A stretch of DNA of 21,157 nucleotides from Candidatus Omnitrophota bacterium (GCA_023247595.1 JAHFGF010000004.1:2209-23365), one strand, 5' to 3'; shown: positions 7,870-15,093, counted from the stretch's first letter. Notes: generated from the sequence alone by a model not told the origin. Translations and numbers: made by a program.

Positions 7870-8079
7870 TTATTCATTTTCTTTGCGGATGATTGTTTGA
7901 ATGACTGCCCCGTTGGATCGTGTAATTTCAATGACCATGGGCTGACAGCAGATTTCACAATCAATGATGAGCTTCTGCCGGTTTCCGCCGGTTGGATCAA
8001 CAGATAAATAATTATCGCTGCCGCAATACGGACAAGAAAATTGTTCTGAATCATCAATAGACATGATTGAATTATACAT
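7870..8079 (-). CDS. CPXCG-motif cysteine-rich protein
   Basis: The only credible minus-strand gene encodes 69 residues with FSCPYCG (Cys16, Cys19) and DCEICCQPM (Cys41, Cys44, Cys45). This matches the small CPXCG cysteine-rich family (PF14255), and the two Cys pairs should bind one zinc. After the first pair comes DPTGGNRQKLIIDC, and the tail is a beta strand (MVIEITRSNGAVI), as in the family. Function is unknown. It starts 36 bases from the divergent lpoB start, so any promoters must overlap within the start regions. A second Met at residue 6 (8064) is an equally possible start; neither has a strong ribosome-binding site. Confidence 0.87.
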   Translation of the reverse strand: MYNSIMSIDDSEQFSCPYCGSDNYLSVDPTGGNRQKLIIDCEICCQPMVIEITRSNGAVIQTIIRKENE

Positions 8080-8115
8080 GAATGATAAATTCCGTGGATA
8101 AAAAAGGAGTAAAAA

Positions 8116-8724
8116 ATGAAGAGCAGTAATTTGGTGTTATTAGGTGTTGCCGTTTTAATGACGGTGAGTTTAGGCGGATGCGCGACTAAAGTGACCCGTA
8201 TGGAACCTGAGAAGGTTGTTGATATCAGCGGACGCTGGAATGATACCGACGCCCGTTTGGTCGCTGAAGAAATCATCAAGGACGCTCTTGCGGGTGATTG
8301 GGTCGGCGAATACAACAAAACGGCGGGTAAGGATCCTGTTGTGATTGTGGGCACGCTTCTTAATCGAACACATGAGCATATCAATACCGATGTTTTTGTG
8401 CAGGATCTCGAAAGAGCGCTGATTAATTCTAACAAAGTTAAATTTGTGGCTGCCAAAATTGAACGCGATGAAGTCCGTGAAGAAAGGGAAGATCAGCAGT
8501 TAGGCAATACCAATCCCGAAACGATCACCGCCAAGGCAATGGAAACCGGCGCCAGTTTTATGCTCAAGGGAACAATCAATGATGTCAAAGACGAGACAAA
8601 AGGAAAATATGTGGTCCTTTACCAAGTGAATGTGGAAATGATCGACATGAAAACCAATGAAAAAGTTTGGCTCGGGCAGAAGAAAATCAAAAAATTGGTA
8701 GAGCGTCCCAAAGCGAGTTTATAA
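8116..8724 (+). CDS. lpoB: penicillin-binding protein activator LpoB-like lipoprotein
   Basis: The 202-residue product has a signal peptide with lipobox LGGC (Cys22) and then the LpoB (PF13036) pattern: VDISGRWNDTDARLVAEEII, PVVIVGTLLNRTHEHINTDVF, LERALINSNKVKFV, and GASFMLKGTIN near residue 150. In E. coli, outer-membrane LpoB reaches through the wall and activates PBP1b. In other phyla the homologue lies next to a COG3014-type lipoprotein, and here the next gene is of that type. GGAG seven bases before the ATG supports the start. The residues between positions 115 and 135 are strongly charged (ERDEVREEREDQQ), a feature of non-enterobacterial members. The PBP partner is not in this window. 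Confidence 0.87.
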   Translation: MKSSNLVLLGVAVLMTVSLGGCATKVTRMEPEKVVDISGRWNDTDARLVAEEIIKDALAGDWVGEYNKTAGKDPVVIVGTLLNRTHEHINTDVFVQDLERALINSNKVKFVAAKIERDEVREEREDQQLGNTNPETITAKAMETGASFMLKGTINDVKDETKGKYVVLYQVNVEMIDMKTNEKVWLGQKKIKKLVERPKASL

Positions 8725-8760
8725 AACAGTTTTAAGTTTTTTGTTAATTGTTTAACGGAT

Positions 8761-10122
8761 ATGAATAATTCCATGACCATCAATTGGGCAACAGCCTTCT
8801 GGGCCGTTGCCCTTCCTTTTCTCTTATCCTCGTGTGCCATGACGCCTGCGGGTCAGGGGCGCGTTAACAGTTTGGTTGTGGCCCAAAAACTCAAACAAGC
8901 TGACGAGGCACTCGGAGAAAATCCAAAAATATACGGCAGAAATAATGAGCTCTTGTATTGGCTTGACCGCGGAATGGTGGAGCAATGTGCCGGTCGTTTT
9001 GAAGACAGCATTCATGCCTTTGCGCAGGCCCAGAATAAATATGACGAGCTTTATACAAAATCCATTTCCAAAATGGCTAATGCCTGGGCGCTCAATGATT
9101 ATGCAGCGCCCTACCGAGGGGAAGATTATGAATATACGCTCATTAATATTTTCCAGGCGGTCAATTATTTGATGATCGGTGATTATAACGAGGCTTTGGT
9201 TGAGGCCAGAGATATGGATTCTAAGCTGGGATTAATCAACTCTTTATACGGCGGAAAAAATGTGTACAAAGAAGACGCGTTTGGGCGTTTTTTTATGGGG
9301 ATTTTGTATGAGGCCAACGGAACTCCGGCGGATTTAAATGACGCTTTTATTTCTTATTCAAAAGCGTTTGAGGAATATCAGCGTGATGGCGGGAAATTTT
9401 TTGGTCTTGAACCTCCTGACTTGTTAAAAGAAAATTTATTGACCTTGGCCCGCTTTATGGGAGAGGCTGAGTATCAGCGTTACCGGACGGAATTTTCGGA
9501 TATTCAATACACGCCCTTAGAGGAAAAGAAACGCAAGGCGGAAATTTATTTAATCCAGTATGCGGGTTTCTCGCCGGTAAAAGTATCGGGAGTCATTCCT
9601 TTGGCATTTGACCCTAGGCATATCACCCAAATAGTTTTTCCAAAATATCTCAGGCGCTACAGCGAAATTGAATCATCGGAATTCGTCGGGGCAAAGTCGG
9701 ATCAATTATCCTATGTTCAGCCGACATTTCTTGGTCAGGACATAGCCACTTTGGCCGAAAAGGTGTTGGACAGCCGAAAGGCCCAAATTATGTCCAAGGC
9801 CGTCATCCGGCCTGCGGTTAAATATGCGGCAGAACTCGCTATTGAAGACCAGATCAAAGATAAATGGGGCAATGGAGCGGCCATAGGGTTTGATATTTTG
9901 AGCAGTATTTATAATTTATCAACCGAACGTGCGGATTTAAGAAGTTGGCAGACTCTGCCCGCGCAAATCCGGATTGCGCGGTTATTGCTGGCCCCGGGTG
10001 AGTATGATTTTTTTATTCAAACATATAGTGATGAAAAGCATTTATTAAATAAAATAAGTCTGGGAAAAGCGCAGTTAACAGCGGGACAGAAAAAGTTTTT
10101 TTTCTTTCGTAATTACAGATAA
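8761..10122 (+). CDS. COG3014-like lipoprotein with TPR-like helices
   Basis: The 453-residue protein has a signal peptide ending in lipobox LLSSC (Cys25). Residues of about 60-200 are helical hairpins of TPR type (LYWLDRGMVEQCAGRFEDSIHAF, and NYLMIGDYNEALVEARDMD), followed by AFGRFFMGILYEANG, a hallmark of COG3014 proteins. The C-terminal half (residues of about 255-450) holds a mixed region with VSGVIPLAFDP and a beta-rich end, LLLAPGEYDFFIQTYS. It sits 36 bases after lpoB with no terminator between. The pairing of these two families is known from other bacteria and suggests shared work on the cell wall. The precise role is not known. Confidence 0.82.
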   Translation: MNNSMTINWATAFWAVALPFLLSSCAMTPAGQGRVNSLVVAQKLKQADEALGENPKIYGRNNELLYWLDRGMVEQCAGRFEDSIHAFAQAQNKYDELYTKSISKMANAWALNDYAAPYRGEDYEYTLINIFQAVNYLMIGDYNEALVEARDMDSKLGLINSLYGGKNVYKEDAFGRFFMGILYEANGTPADLNDAFISYSKAFEEYQRDGGKFFGLEPPDLLKENLLTLARFMGEAEYQRYRTEFSDIQYTPLEEKKRKAEIYLIQYAGFSPVKVSGVIPLAFDPRHITQIVFPKYLRRYSEIESSEFVGAKSDQLSYVQPTFLGQDIATLAEKVLDSRKAQIMSKAVIRPAVKYAAELAIEDQIKDKWGNGAAIGFDILSSIYNLSTERADLRSWQTLPAQIRIARLLLAPGEYDFFIQTYSDEKHLLNKISLGKAQLTAGQKKFFFFRNYR

Positions 10123-10181
10123 TCAGGACGTTGTCAGAGGTTAAATAAGTGTTTACTAAGATTACTAAGGAGATGAAAAGT

Positions 10182-10478
10182 ATGAAAAGCTGGATATGGG
10201 TCATGGTTTTGGTGGTTTTGGGCGCTGTGGGTTGTACTACGACGGAGAAAAGTGCTGCTATCGGAGGTTTGGGAGGCGCGGCGGTTGGCGGTATTATCGG
10301 GCATCAGAGCGATCATGATGTTGCGGGGGCTGCTATCGGCGGCGCTGTAGGAGCGGTTGGAGGCATGTTGGTTGGTGAACATATGGATAAAAAGTTTTGT
10401 CCGAAATGCGGCCGGCAATTTACCTCTGATACGAAGTTTTGTCCCGTAGACGGTACGGAATTGAAAGACAAAGAATAA
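10182..10478 (+). CDS. glycine-zipper lipoprotein with C-terminal zinc ribbon
   Basis: AAGGAG at 10167-10172 sits nine bases before ATG 10182. The GTG at 10149 and the ATG at 10173 would respectively lie upstream of it or touch it. The 98-residue product has a signal segment with lipobox GAVGC (Cys18). A glycine-zipper stretch (residues of about 27-65, IGGLGGAAVGGIIG and AAIGGAVGAVGGMLVG) of the kind that inserts in outer membranes follows. The protein ends in a zinc-ribbon-like knuckle, FCPKCGRQFTSDTKFCPVDG, with three Cys and an Asp in place of the fourth Cys. A ribbon of this type is normally cytoplasmic, so its place behind a lipobox is odd. The gene follows the COG3014-like gene after 59 bases. 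Confidence 0.82.
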   Translation: MKSWIWVMVLVVLGAVGCTTTEKSAAIGGLGGAAVGGIIGHQSDHDVAGAAIGGAVGAVGGMLVGEHMDKKFCPKCGRQFTSDTKFCPVDGTELKDKE

Positions 10479-10503
10479 CGTCAGCCTGTCATGTTATCAG
10501 GTT

Positions 10504-10522
10504 AACCGCGTTCGGTTTTCTT
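10504..10522 (+). terminator. weak hairpin with T run, possible terminator
   Basis: AACCG-CGTT-CGGTT (10504-10517) forms a five-base-pair hairpin running into TTTTCTT. The stem is short, so termination here is only possible. The site fits the end of the lipoprotein cluster and lies before the receiver gene. Confidence 0.3.
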
Positions 10523-10621
10523 GAGCCGGAAAGCCGCGAAAGCCGTGGAAAGTTAGTAGACATAGAATGTAATTTGAATTAAAATGTGGCCTGTGTTTAG
10601 AAAGTATTAAATTGGAGTCGT

Positions 10622-10999
10622 ATGAAAATCTTAATTGTTGACGATTCAGAGTTGGACCGAAGGCTTTTGGTTAGGGTTCTGCAAAAAGCCGACATAAAAA
10701 ACGAAATTCTTCAGGCAGCAGACGGTGAGCAGGGCCTGCACACCCTGGCATCGCATTATCAGGATATCTGTATAGTTCTTTTGGATTGGCAAATGCCCAA
10801 GATGAACGGAATAGAAGTGCTGGCAGGTATCGCAAAAGTTCCTGATATTTGTGATGTGCCTGTGATCATGGTCACCGCATCCGGTTCCGACGACAATAAA
10901 AAACTTGCCTACTCCGTCAATCCCAAATTAGCAGGGTATATTGTAAAACCTTATAAGCCCGAACAATTGATCGAGTCTGTCAAACCGTTTCTCAGATAA
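10622..10999 (+). CDS. CheY-like single-domain response regulator
   Basis: The 125-residue protein is a lone receiver domain. Acidic pocket Asp7/Asp8, phospho-acceptor Asp55 in VLLDWQMPKMNG, Thr85 in VTAS and Lys109 in VKPY are all in place. There is no output domain, so it must signal by protein contact, as CheY does. TGGAG lies shortly before the ATG. It is followed after 48 bases by a CheX-like gene, and CheX-type proteins are phosphatases or binders of CheY, so the two probably work as a pair. No kinase gene is in the window. Confidence 0.93.
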   Translation: MKILIVDDSELDRRLLVRVLQKADIKNEILQAADGEQGLHTLASHYQDICIVLLDWQMPKMNGIEVLAGIAKVPDICDVPVIMVTASGSDDNKKLAYSVNPKLAGYIVKPYKPEQLIESVKPFLR

Positions 11000-11047
11000 A
11001 GTTTTGACTACCATTATAATGATATTGTTCATTAGGAGCGAGACGAC

Positions 11048-11710
11048 TTGAGCGAGAATGAACATGATTTGTTTAAGAAAATGGTTAAAGGCGGCAAGAA
11101 TGTCCGTCTTGGTTTCACGGGCCGTCGTATTCTTTTAAGAGAAGACCACAGTTCTGCTCTATTTACGATGTCCTTAGCCTTGGCTGTTGCGGTGCGCAAG
11201 ATCCTTCATGAAAAAGCGCGGTTGCAGGTTTCGCGTGAGCCGATCATTGAAAAAAAGCCTATTACCCAATTTATGCGTCGTATGCGCGTTGACCCTATGG
11301 AAAAGTTTAACGCCCCTACGGTGGTCGCGATTATTCATTTTTACAAGACGTATGAGGAAATGGATTTAGGAAAACCAACGGGCGTATTGTTGTCCTACAT
11401 TGAGCTTGCCTACCTGTCCCGCCTTTTAAAATTAATGGAATACCCTGAAATTGACGACGACGATGAAGAGCAGGTCGAAGATGCCTGCGGAGCCGTTTGT
11501 AATATTATTGCCGGGTATTTCAAGAATGAGCTGATAGATTTGGGATATCCACATTTGGAGATGAGCGCTTTTGTCAGCTACATTAATTCTGTCGAGAATG
11601 GCGTTGAGTATCCTTTGAAGGCTTTAAATAAGTATGAAGTCAATTATGAAATCGACGGGCGCAAAAGGCTGGTGACAGAAATGGTCATGTCACCGATGAT
11701 CAGGGCATAA
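11048..11710 (+). CDS. CheX-like domain protein, catalytic Glu missing
   Basis: The 220-residue product starts at TTG 11048, supported by AGGAG (11034-11038) nine bases upstream. The N-terminal half is basic and contains a segment GRRILLRED, with no named family. Residues of about 110-215 resemble the CheX/CheC/FliY fold (PF13690), with the helix VEDACGAVCNIIAGYFKNEL. In active members this helix carries E-x-x-N within a GE-x-x-N-x-x-x-G context. Here the position is Ala149-Val-Cys-Asn152, so the Asn remains but the Glu is replaced. It is probably a binding rather than a dephosphorylating form, or the helix register differs. It is next to the CheY-like gene. Confidence 0.62.
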   Translation: MSENEHDLFKKMVKGGKNVRLGFTGRRILLREDHSSALFTMSLALAVAVRKILHEKARLQVSREPIIEKKPITQFMRRMRVDPMEKFNAPTVVAIIHFYKTYEEMDLGKPTGVLLSYIELAYLSRLLKLMEYPEIDDDDEEQVEDACGAVCNIIAGYFKNELIDLGYPHLEMSAFVSYINSVENGVEYPLKALNKYEVNYEIDGRKRLVTEMVMSPMIRA

Positions 11711-11841
11711 TCATAATCTTTCCTTGATATCCGTTTGAATCCTTCCACGGCTGTTTGTGTTCATTTATAGATATGTCAGCAAATGATTTGTTTGCATTTA
11801 AAAAATATTTAAATATTACAATAAACTAAAGGCAGGAACTT

Positions 11842-13476
11842 ATGTTAGAACAAGCGCTAAAAGAAATCGGAATTCAAAAGTCGAAACAGATTCTTTATAA
11901 TCTTTCCTACGAAGATTTATTCAAGCATGAAACAGACCTTTCTTTGGAAGGTTTCGAGCGCGGCCAATTAACCGCCCTGGGCGCTGTTAATGTGGATACC
12001 GGAAAATTTACCGGCCGGTCTCCTCAAGATAAATATATTGTTTTAGATGATGTCTCCAAGGATACGGTTTGGTGGCAACAGGCCGATGCGGCTGTTTCTT
12101 CGGATAATAAGAAACTCTCGCCGGAGGCTTGGCAGCATCTTAAGGCTATTTCCGTTGAGCAGTTAACGGGAAAAAAATTGTACGTCATGGATGGCTTTTG
12201 CGGAACGAATAAAGATACGCGCATCAGCGTGCGGTTGGTGACCGAAGTGGCATGGATGGCGCATTTTTTTAAGAATATGTTTATCCGTCCCACGCAGGAT
12301 GAACTTAATTCATTCAAACCGGATTGGACCATTTTAAACGCGTGTAAAACCAGCTGTAAGGATTTTGCAAAGTTTAATATGCGTTCAGAAGTGTACGGCG
12401 CGTTTAATATTAAAGAACGCATGACTGTTATCGGCGGAACATGGTATGGCGGAGAAATTAAGAAGGGGATTTTTTCGATCATGAATTATTTCCTTCCTTT
12501 GAAAAATATCGGATCGTTTCATTGTTCCGCCAACATGGGTGCCAAAGGGGACACGGCGTTATTTTTTGGCCTTTCAGGGACGGGAAAGACCACGCTTTCT
12601 ACCGATCCCAAACGAAAACTCATTGGTGACGACGAGCACGGCTGGGATCAAGAAGGGGTGTTTAACTTTGAGGGCGGATGTTACGCCAAATGCATTGGGC
12701 TGACCCGTGAACGGGAACCGGAAATTTTTGCCGCCATTAGGCGAAACGCTTTGCTGGAAAACTGCGAAGTTGATGCTTCCGGCCAAGTTGATTTTTCATC
12801 GAGTAAGAAAACGGAAAATACGCGCGTCTCGTATCCTATTGAACACATTGAAAACATTGTCAAGCCCATATCCAAAGGCGGGCATCCATCGAATATTATT
12901 TTTCTCGCCTGCGATGCTTACGGCGTATTGCCTCCGGTTGTTAAATTAACCCCGGAGCAGGCCATGTATCATTATCTGTCTGGATATACAGCCAAAGTGG
13001 CTGGAACTGAACTTGGGGTTAAGGAACCCAAAGCTACATTTTCCGCCTGTTTCGGAAAAGCGTTTCTTTTGGTTCACCCGACGAAGTATGCGGAAATTTT
13101 GGCCAGGAAAATGAAGGAACACAATGCATCGGCTTATTTGTTGAACACTGGCTGGGTGACAGGAAAATACGGAGTGGGTTATCGAATCCCTTTAAAGATC
13201 AACCGGCTGTCCATTGATGCCATCCTGGATGGAACCATTGGAGAGGCTGGTTACGAAACGATGCCGGTTTTTAATCTGCAGATTCCCAAAACTGTAAAAG
13301 GGGTTGAGGCGGGAATGCTTAATCCTCGCAATTCCTGGACGGATAAAAATGCTTATGACAAAACTCTGCAGGAATTAGGCGCGATGTTTGTGGAGAATTT
13401 CAAAAATTTTATCGATTCGCCGATAGGCAAGTCGCTGGTCAATGCCGGTCCGCAAGTAACAGTTGTGACAAAATGA
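11842..13476 (+). CDS. pckA: phosphoenolpyruvate carboxykinase (ATP)
   Basis: The 544-residue protein (E. coli has 540) converts oxaloacetate and ATP to phosphoenolpyruvate, CO2 and ADP, the entry to gluconeogenesis. In some anaerobes it runs the other way to make ATP. The substrate Arg is in FTGRSPQDKY (Arg59). Metal and substrate residues Lys208 and His227 are in place. The kinase-1a loop GLSGTGKTTLS spans 243-253, with Lys249. LIGDDEHGW gives Asp264. No residues appear missing. AAAGGCAGG precedes the ATG. The 131 bases upstream are AT-rich, with a TACAAT (11817-11822) at poor -35 spacing, so I do not call a promoter. It appears to be monocistronic. Confidence 0.98.
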   Translation: MLEQALKEIGIQKSKQILYNLSYEDLFKHETDLSLEGFERGQLTALGAVNVDTGKFTGRSPQDKYIVLDDVSKDTVWWQQADAAVSSDNKKLSPEAWQHLKAISVEQLTGKKLYVMDGFCGTNKDTRISVRLVTEVAWMAHFFKNMFIRPTQDELNSFKPDWTILNACKTSCKDFAKFNMRSEVYGAFNIKERMTVIGGTWYGGEIKKGIFSIMNYFLPLKNIGSFHCSANMGAKGDTALFFGLSGTGKTTLSTDPKRKLIGDDEHGWDQEGVFNFEGGCYAKCIGLTREREPEIFAAIRRNALLENCEVDASGQVDFSSSKKTENTRVSYPIEHIENIVKPISKGGHPSNIIFLACDAYGVLPPVVKLTPEQAMYHYLSGYTAKVAGTELGVKEPKATFSACFGKAFLLVHPTKYAEILARKMKEHNASAYLLNTGWVTGKYGVGYRIPLKINRLSIDAILDGTIGEAGYETMPVFNLQIPKTVKGVEAGMLNPRNSWTDKNAYDKTLQELGAMFVENFKNFIDSPIGKSLVNAGPQVTVVTK

Positions 13477-13614
13477 GTTTTTAAATAAATGCGGCGTCTG
13501 ATACAACTTGAAAAATTCTTGAGCGGCAATCGCAATGAGTTTTTTGACGTTAGGTTTTCCGCTTTCGCTGACAAAAAGTTTTGAGTTAAATCAGCTAAAA
13601 AGGATGGGATCTCA

Positions 13615-14253
13615 ATGGCACAATCATCAAAGATAAAAGTCGCGGTCATTGTTGTTGTATCGGCAGTTCTTTTGGTCGGCGGTCTTCGATATTTTTTGTG
13701 GGACAAATTTACGAAGACTGATGTTGCCGAATTCCGTCATAAAGGCAATCCGACGGCTCCCATTAAAGTGGTTGAATATGTTGACCTGCAATGTCCTGCC
13801 TGCGCCTACGGGACCTTGCAGATTCAGAAATATTTAGAACAGCATCCGAATCAAATCTATCTGGAAATAAGATTTTTTCCGCTGGGTGGCCATATGCATT
13901 CCATGGCCGCCACCAAGTTTGCGCATTGCGCTGGTGTGCAGGGAAAATTCTGGCCCTTTTTGAATTTGGTTTTTAAACAACAGCGCAAATGGAGCGATCT
14001 GATGGACGCTCAGCCCGCCTTTGTTGAAATCATGAAGAGTATTGAGCTGGACTCCGATAAAGCGATTGCCTGTACGGCCGATGATGCTCTGCGCGTTAAA
14101 ATTCTGCAGGAAAAAGATGAAGGAACTTCGCGGGGAATTAAATCAACGCCGACGTATTTCATTAACGGTAAGATGTTTGTGGGTGTAAAAGACATGATGA
14201 CAGAAATCGACCGCATCCTTGGAATTAAAACGGTTTTGGATGTTGTTAATTAA
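13615..14253 (+). CDS. membrane-tethered DsbA-like thioredoxin
   Basis: The 212-residue product has one N-terminal membrane segment (residues of about 9-27, VAVIVVVSAVLLVGGL), so the enzyme domain should face the periplasm. The domain is of the Thioredoxin_4/DsbA type (PF13462): CPAC active site (Cys60-Cys63) after VEYVDLQ, AHCAGVQGKFWPF in the helical insertion, and cis-Pro179 in STPTYFING. The role should be making or reshuffling disulfides in exported proteins. A purine-rich AAAAGGATGG lies upstream of the ATG. The stop codon overlaps the left arm of a large inverted repeat. The next gene, a MauE-like membrane protein, may serve as its electron partner, but this is inferred from neighbourhood only. 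Confidence 0.9.
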   Translation: MAQSSKIKVAVIVVVSAVLLVGGLRYFLWDKFTKTDVAEFRHKGNPTAPIKVVEYVDLQCPACAYGTLQIQKYLEQHPNQIYLEIRFFPLGGHMHSMAATKFAHCAGVQGKFWPFLNLVFKQQRKWSDLMDAQPAFVEIMKSIELDSDKAIACTADDALRVKILQEKDEGTSRGIKSTPTYFINGKMFVGVKDMMTEIDRILGIKTVLDVVN

Positions 14254-14274
14254 TGCGAGTTCGATCTAATCCTG

Positions 14275-14391
14275 GCTCAAGTGTGAGGGTTGGGATGAAC
14301 GTGAATTGAGACCACCACAATTTCTTTAAAGAATTATTAGAGGAATTGTGTGCGGTCTCGTTGAACGGAATCACAATCCTCACACTTGAGC
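14275..14391. repeat. long hairpin 1 with shared apical loop
   Basis: GCTCAAGTGTGAGG (14275-14288) is the exact reverse complement of CCTCACACTTGAGC (14378-14391). Further in, GAGACC (14308-14313) pairs with GGTCTC (14354-14359). CACAATTTCT (14316-14325) pairs with AGGAATTGTG (14341-14350) with one G-T. The apex carries the segment ATTTCTTTAAAGAATTATTAGA (14320-14341). The stretches between pairings are partly complementary (TTGgGAT against ATCaCAA). Confidence 0.85.
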
Positions 14392-14393
14392 GA

Positions 14394-14526
14394 TACGCAT
14401 ATGGGAGAGATTCCGTTTAAGCCATAAAGGCGACTTGATCCTTAGTTCATTTCTTTAAAGAATCATTAGAATAATGAACTAGCGGATCGTGGAGCCGTAT
14501 GGATTAAATGGAATCTCTCCCGCGTA
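14394..14526. repeat. long hairpin 2 with shared apical loop
   Basis: GGGAGAGATTCC (14403-14414) pairs exactly with GGAATCTCTCCC (14510-14521). The stem is extended by TACGC (14394-14398) with GCGTA (14522-14526) across a bulge. Inner pairs are TTTAA with TTAAA, CCATA (14422-14426) with TATGG (14498-14502), GGC with GCC, GATCC (14437-14441) with GGATC (14484-14488), and AGTTCATT (14444-14451) with AATGAACT (14473-14480). The apical segment (14449-14470) is that of hairpin 1 with one C/T change. The stem arms differ from those of hairpin 1. Confidence 0.87.
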
Positions 14527-14633
14527 GAGCGCGTTATGTCGAACGGACGTTAATTAACGCATTATTTTTTGTTTGAGTGTTCTTAATTGTTTGGAAATTC
14601 CCTTCCGTGTTTGAACCGAAAGAGTGACACAGT

Positions 14634-15068
14634 ATGTTTGCCATAATACGTATCGCCATCGGATTGTTGTTTGTTGTCTCCGGCGGAGAAAAATTAATTT
14701 GGCCTTATCAGAATTTTGTTTATGTTCTGCAAAGTTACACGTTCCTTCCTGCGGGTTTAGAAGTTTTGGTTGCCCGCGTCTTTCCCTGGATTGAATTTAT
14801 TACCGGATTGCTTTTGCTGCTTGGTTTATGGATCCCTCAGATAATTAAAATAGCGCTGACTATGTTTGCGGTATTTATTCTTGTGATCGCCCAGGCGCTC
14901 ATTCGTCAGCTGCCGATTGAGGAATGCGGCTGCTTCGGGCATTTGATTTCGTTGAAACCTCAGCACACATTGATCATGGATAGTTTATGTTTTCTGGGTC
15001 TCTTAGGCGCGCTTAAGAATATTAAGAAAACAGAATTATTAAGCCTAGATCAGTATTTTCGAAAATAA
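14634..15068 (+). CDS. MauE/DoxX-like membrane protein with CGCFG motif
   Basis: The 144-residue protein has four hydrophobic helices. The first carries RIAIGLLFVVSGGEKLIWP, typical of the DoxX/MauE superfamily. Between helices 3 and 4 the loop IEECGCFGHL has Cys98 and Cys100 in the CGCFG arrangement seen in MauE (PF07291), where the cysteines are thought to take part in disulfide or thiol transfer across the membrane. The DsbA-like gene upstream makes a two-gene thiol-redox pair plausible, though 380 bases and the structured element lie between them. No strong ribosome-binding site precedes the ATG. The role is inferred from family and context. Confidence 0.82.
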   Translation: MFAIIRIAIGLLFVVSGGEKLIWPYQNFVYVLQSYTFLPAGLEVLVARVFPWIEFITGLLLLLGLWIPQIIKIALTMFAVFILVIAQALIRQLPIEECGCFGHLISLKPQHTLIMDSLCFLGLLGALKNIKKTELLSLDQYFRK

Positions 15069-15093
15069 TTTCAGTGTTGTCAGTTGAATCTTC

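Larger units (their letters stand above)
14245..14558. other. compound structured element: outer stem enclosing two long hairpins
   Basis: The left arm is GTTAATTAAT (14245-14254) plus GTTCGA (14259-14264). It pairs in register with TCGAAC (14539-14544) and GTTAATTAAC (14549-14558), across a four-base internal loop. The 10-base part has one G-T pair, and the 6-base part is perfect. Inside lie hairpin 1 (14275-14391) and hairpin 2 (14394-14526). A T-rich run (14564-14570) follows the right arm. The left arm covers the last codons of the DsbA-like gene. GTTAATTAAC is itself palindromic, so that part alone is weak evidence, but the adjoining 6-base match supports the pairing. No transposase, integrase or reverse transcriptase is nearby. 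It may be a non-coding RNA or a non-autonomous repeat. Confidence 0.65.

Noticed and set aside
7815..8456. Long minus-strand frame over lpoB
   Set aside because: It runs antisense through lpoB and the CPXCG gene, has Ser/Thr-rich low-information sequence, and both of those genes have strong family signals in their own frames.
10525..10550. GEMM cyclic-di-GMP riboswitch
   Set aside because: Only the GCGAAAGCC-like half is present. The conserved upstream CACAGGGCAAACC half is missing.
11792..11822. pckA promoter TTGCAT-TACAAT
   Set aside because: The spacing is 19 bases, the -35 match is poor, and transcription would begin on top of the ribosome-binding site.
12024..12482. Minus-strand frame inside pckA
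   Set aside because: Shadow of the highly conserved PEP carboxykinase coding sequence.
13490..13585. 31-codon frame starting MRRLIQLEKF
   Set aside because: No ribosome-binding site, no visible conservation signal, and a basic composition that could arise by chance in the pckA to dsbA-like gap.
14254..14290. tRNA-like segment GAGTTCGATCTAATCCTGGCTC
   Set aside because: It contains a TTCGATC resembling a T-loop, but the flanking stem does not pair and no acceptor, D or anticodon arms can be drawn.
14245..14558. Integron attC sites, a retron msr-msd or a RAYT/REP element
   Set aside because: No integrase, reverse transcriptase or RAYT transposase is present in the window, and the attC core motifs (RYYYAAC/GTTRRRY) are not at the hairpin ends. 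The structure is reported without a class.
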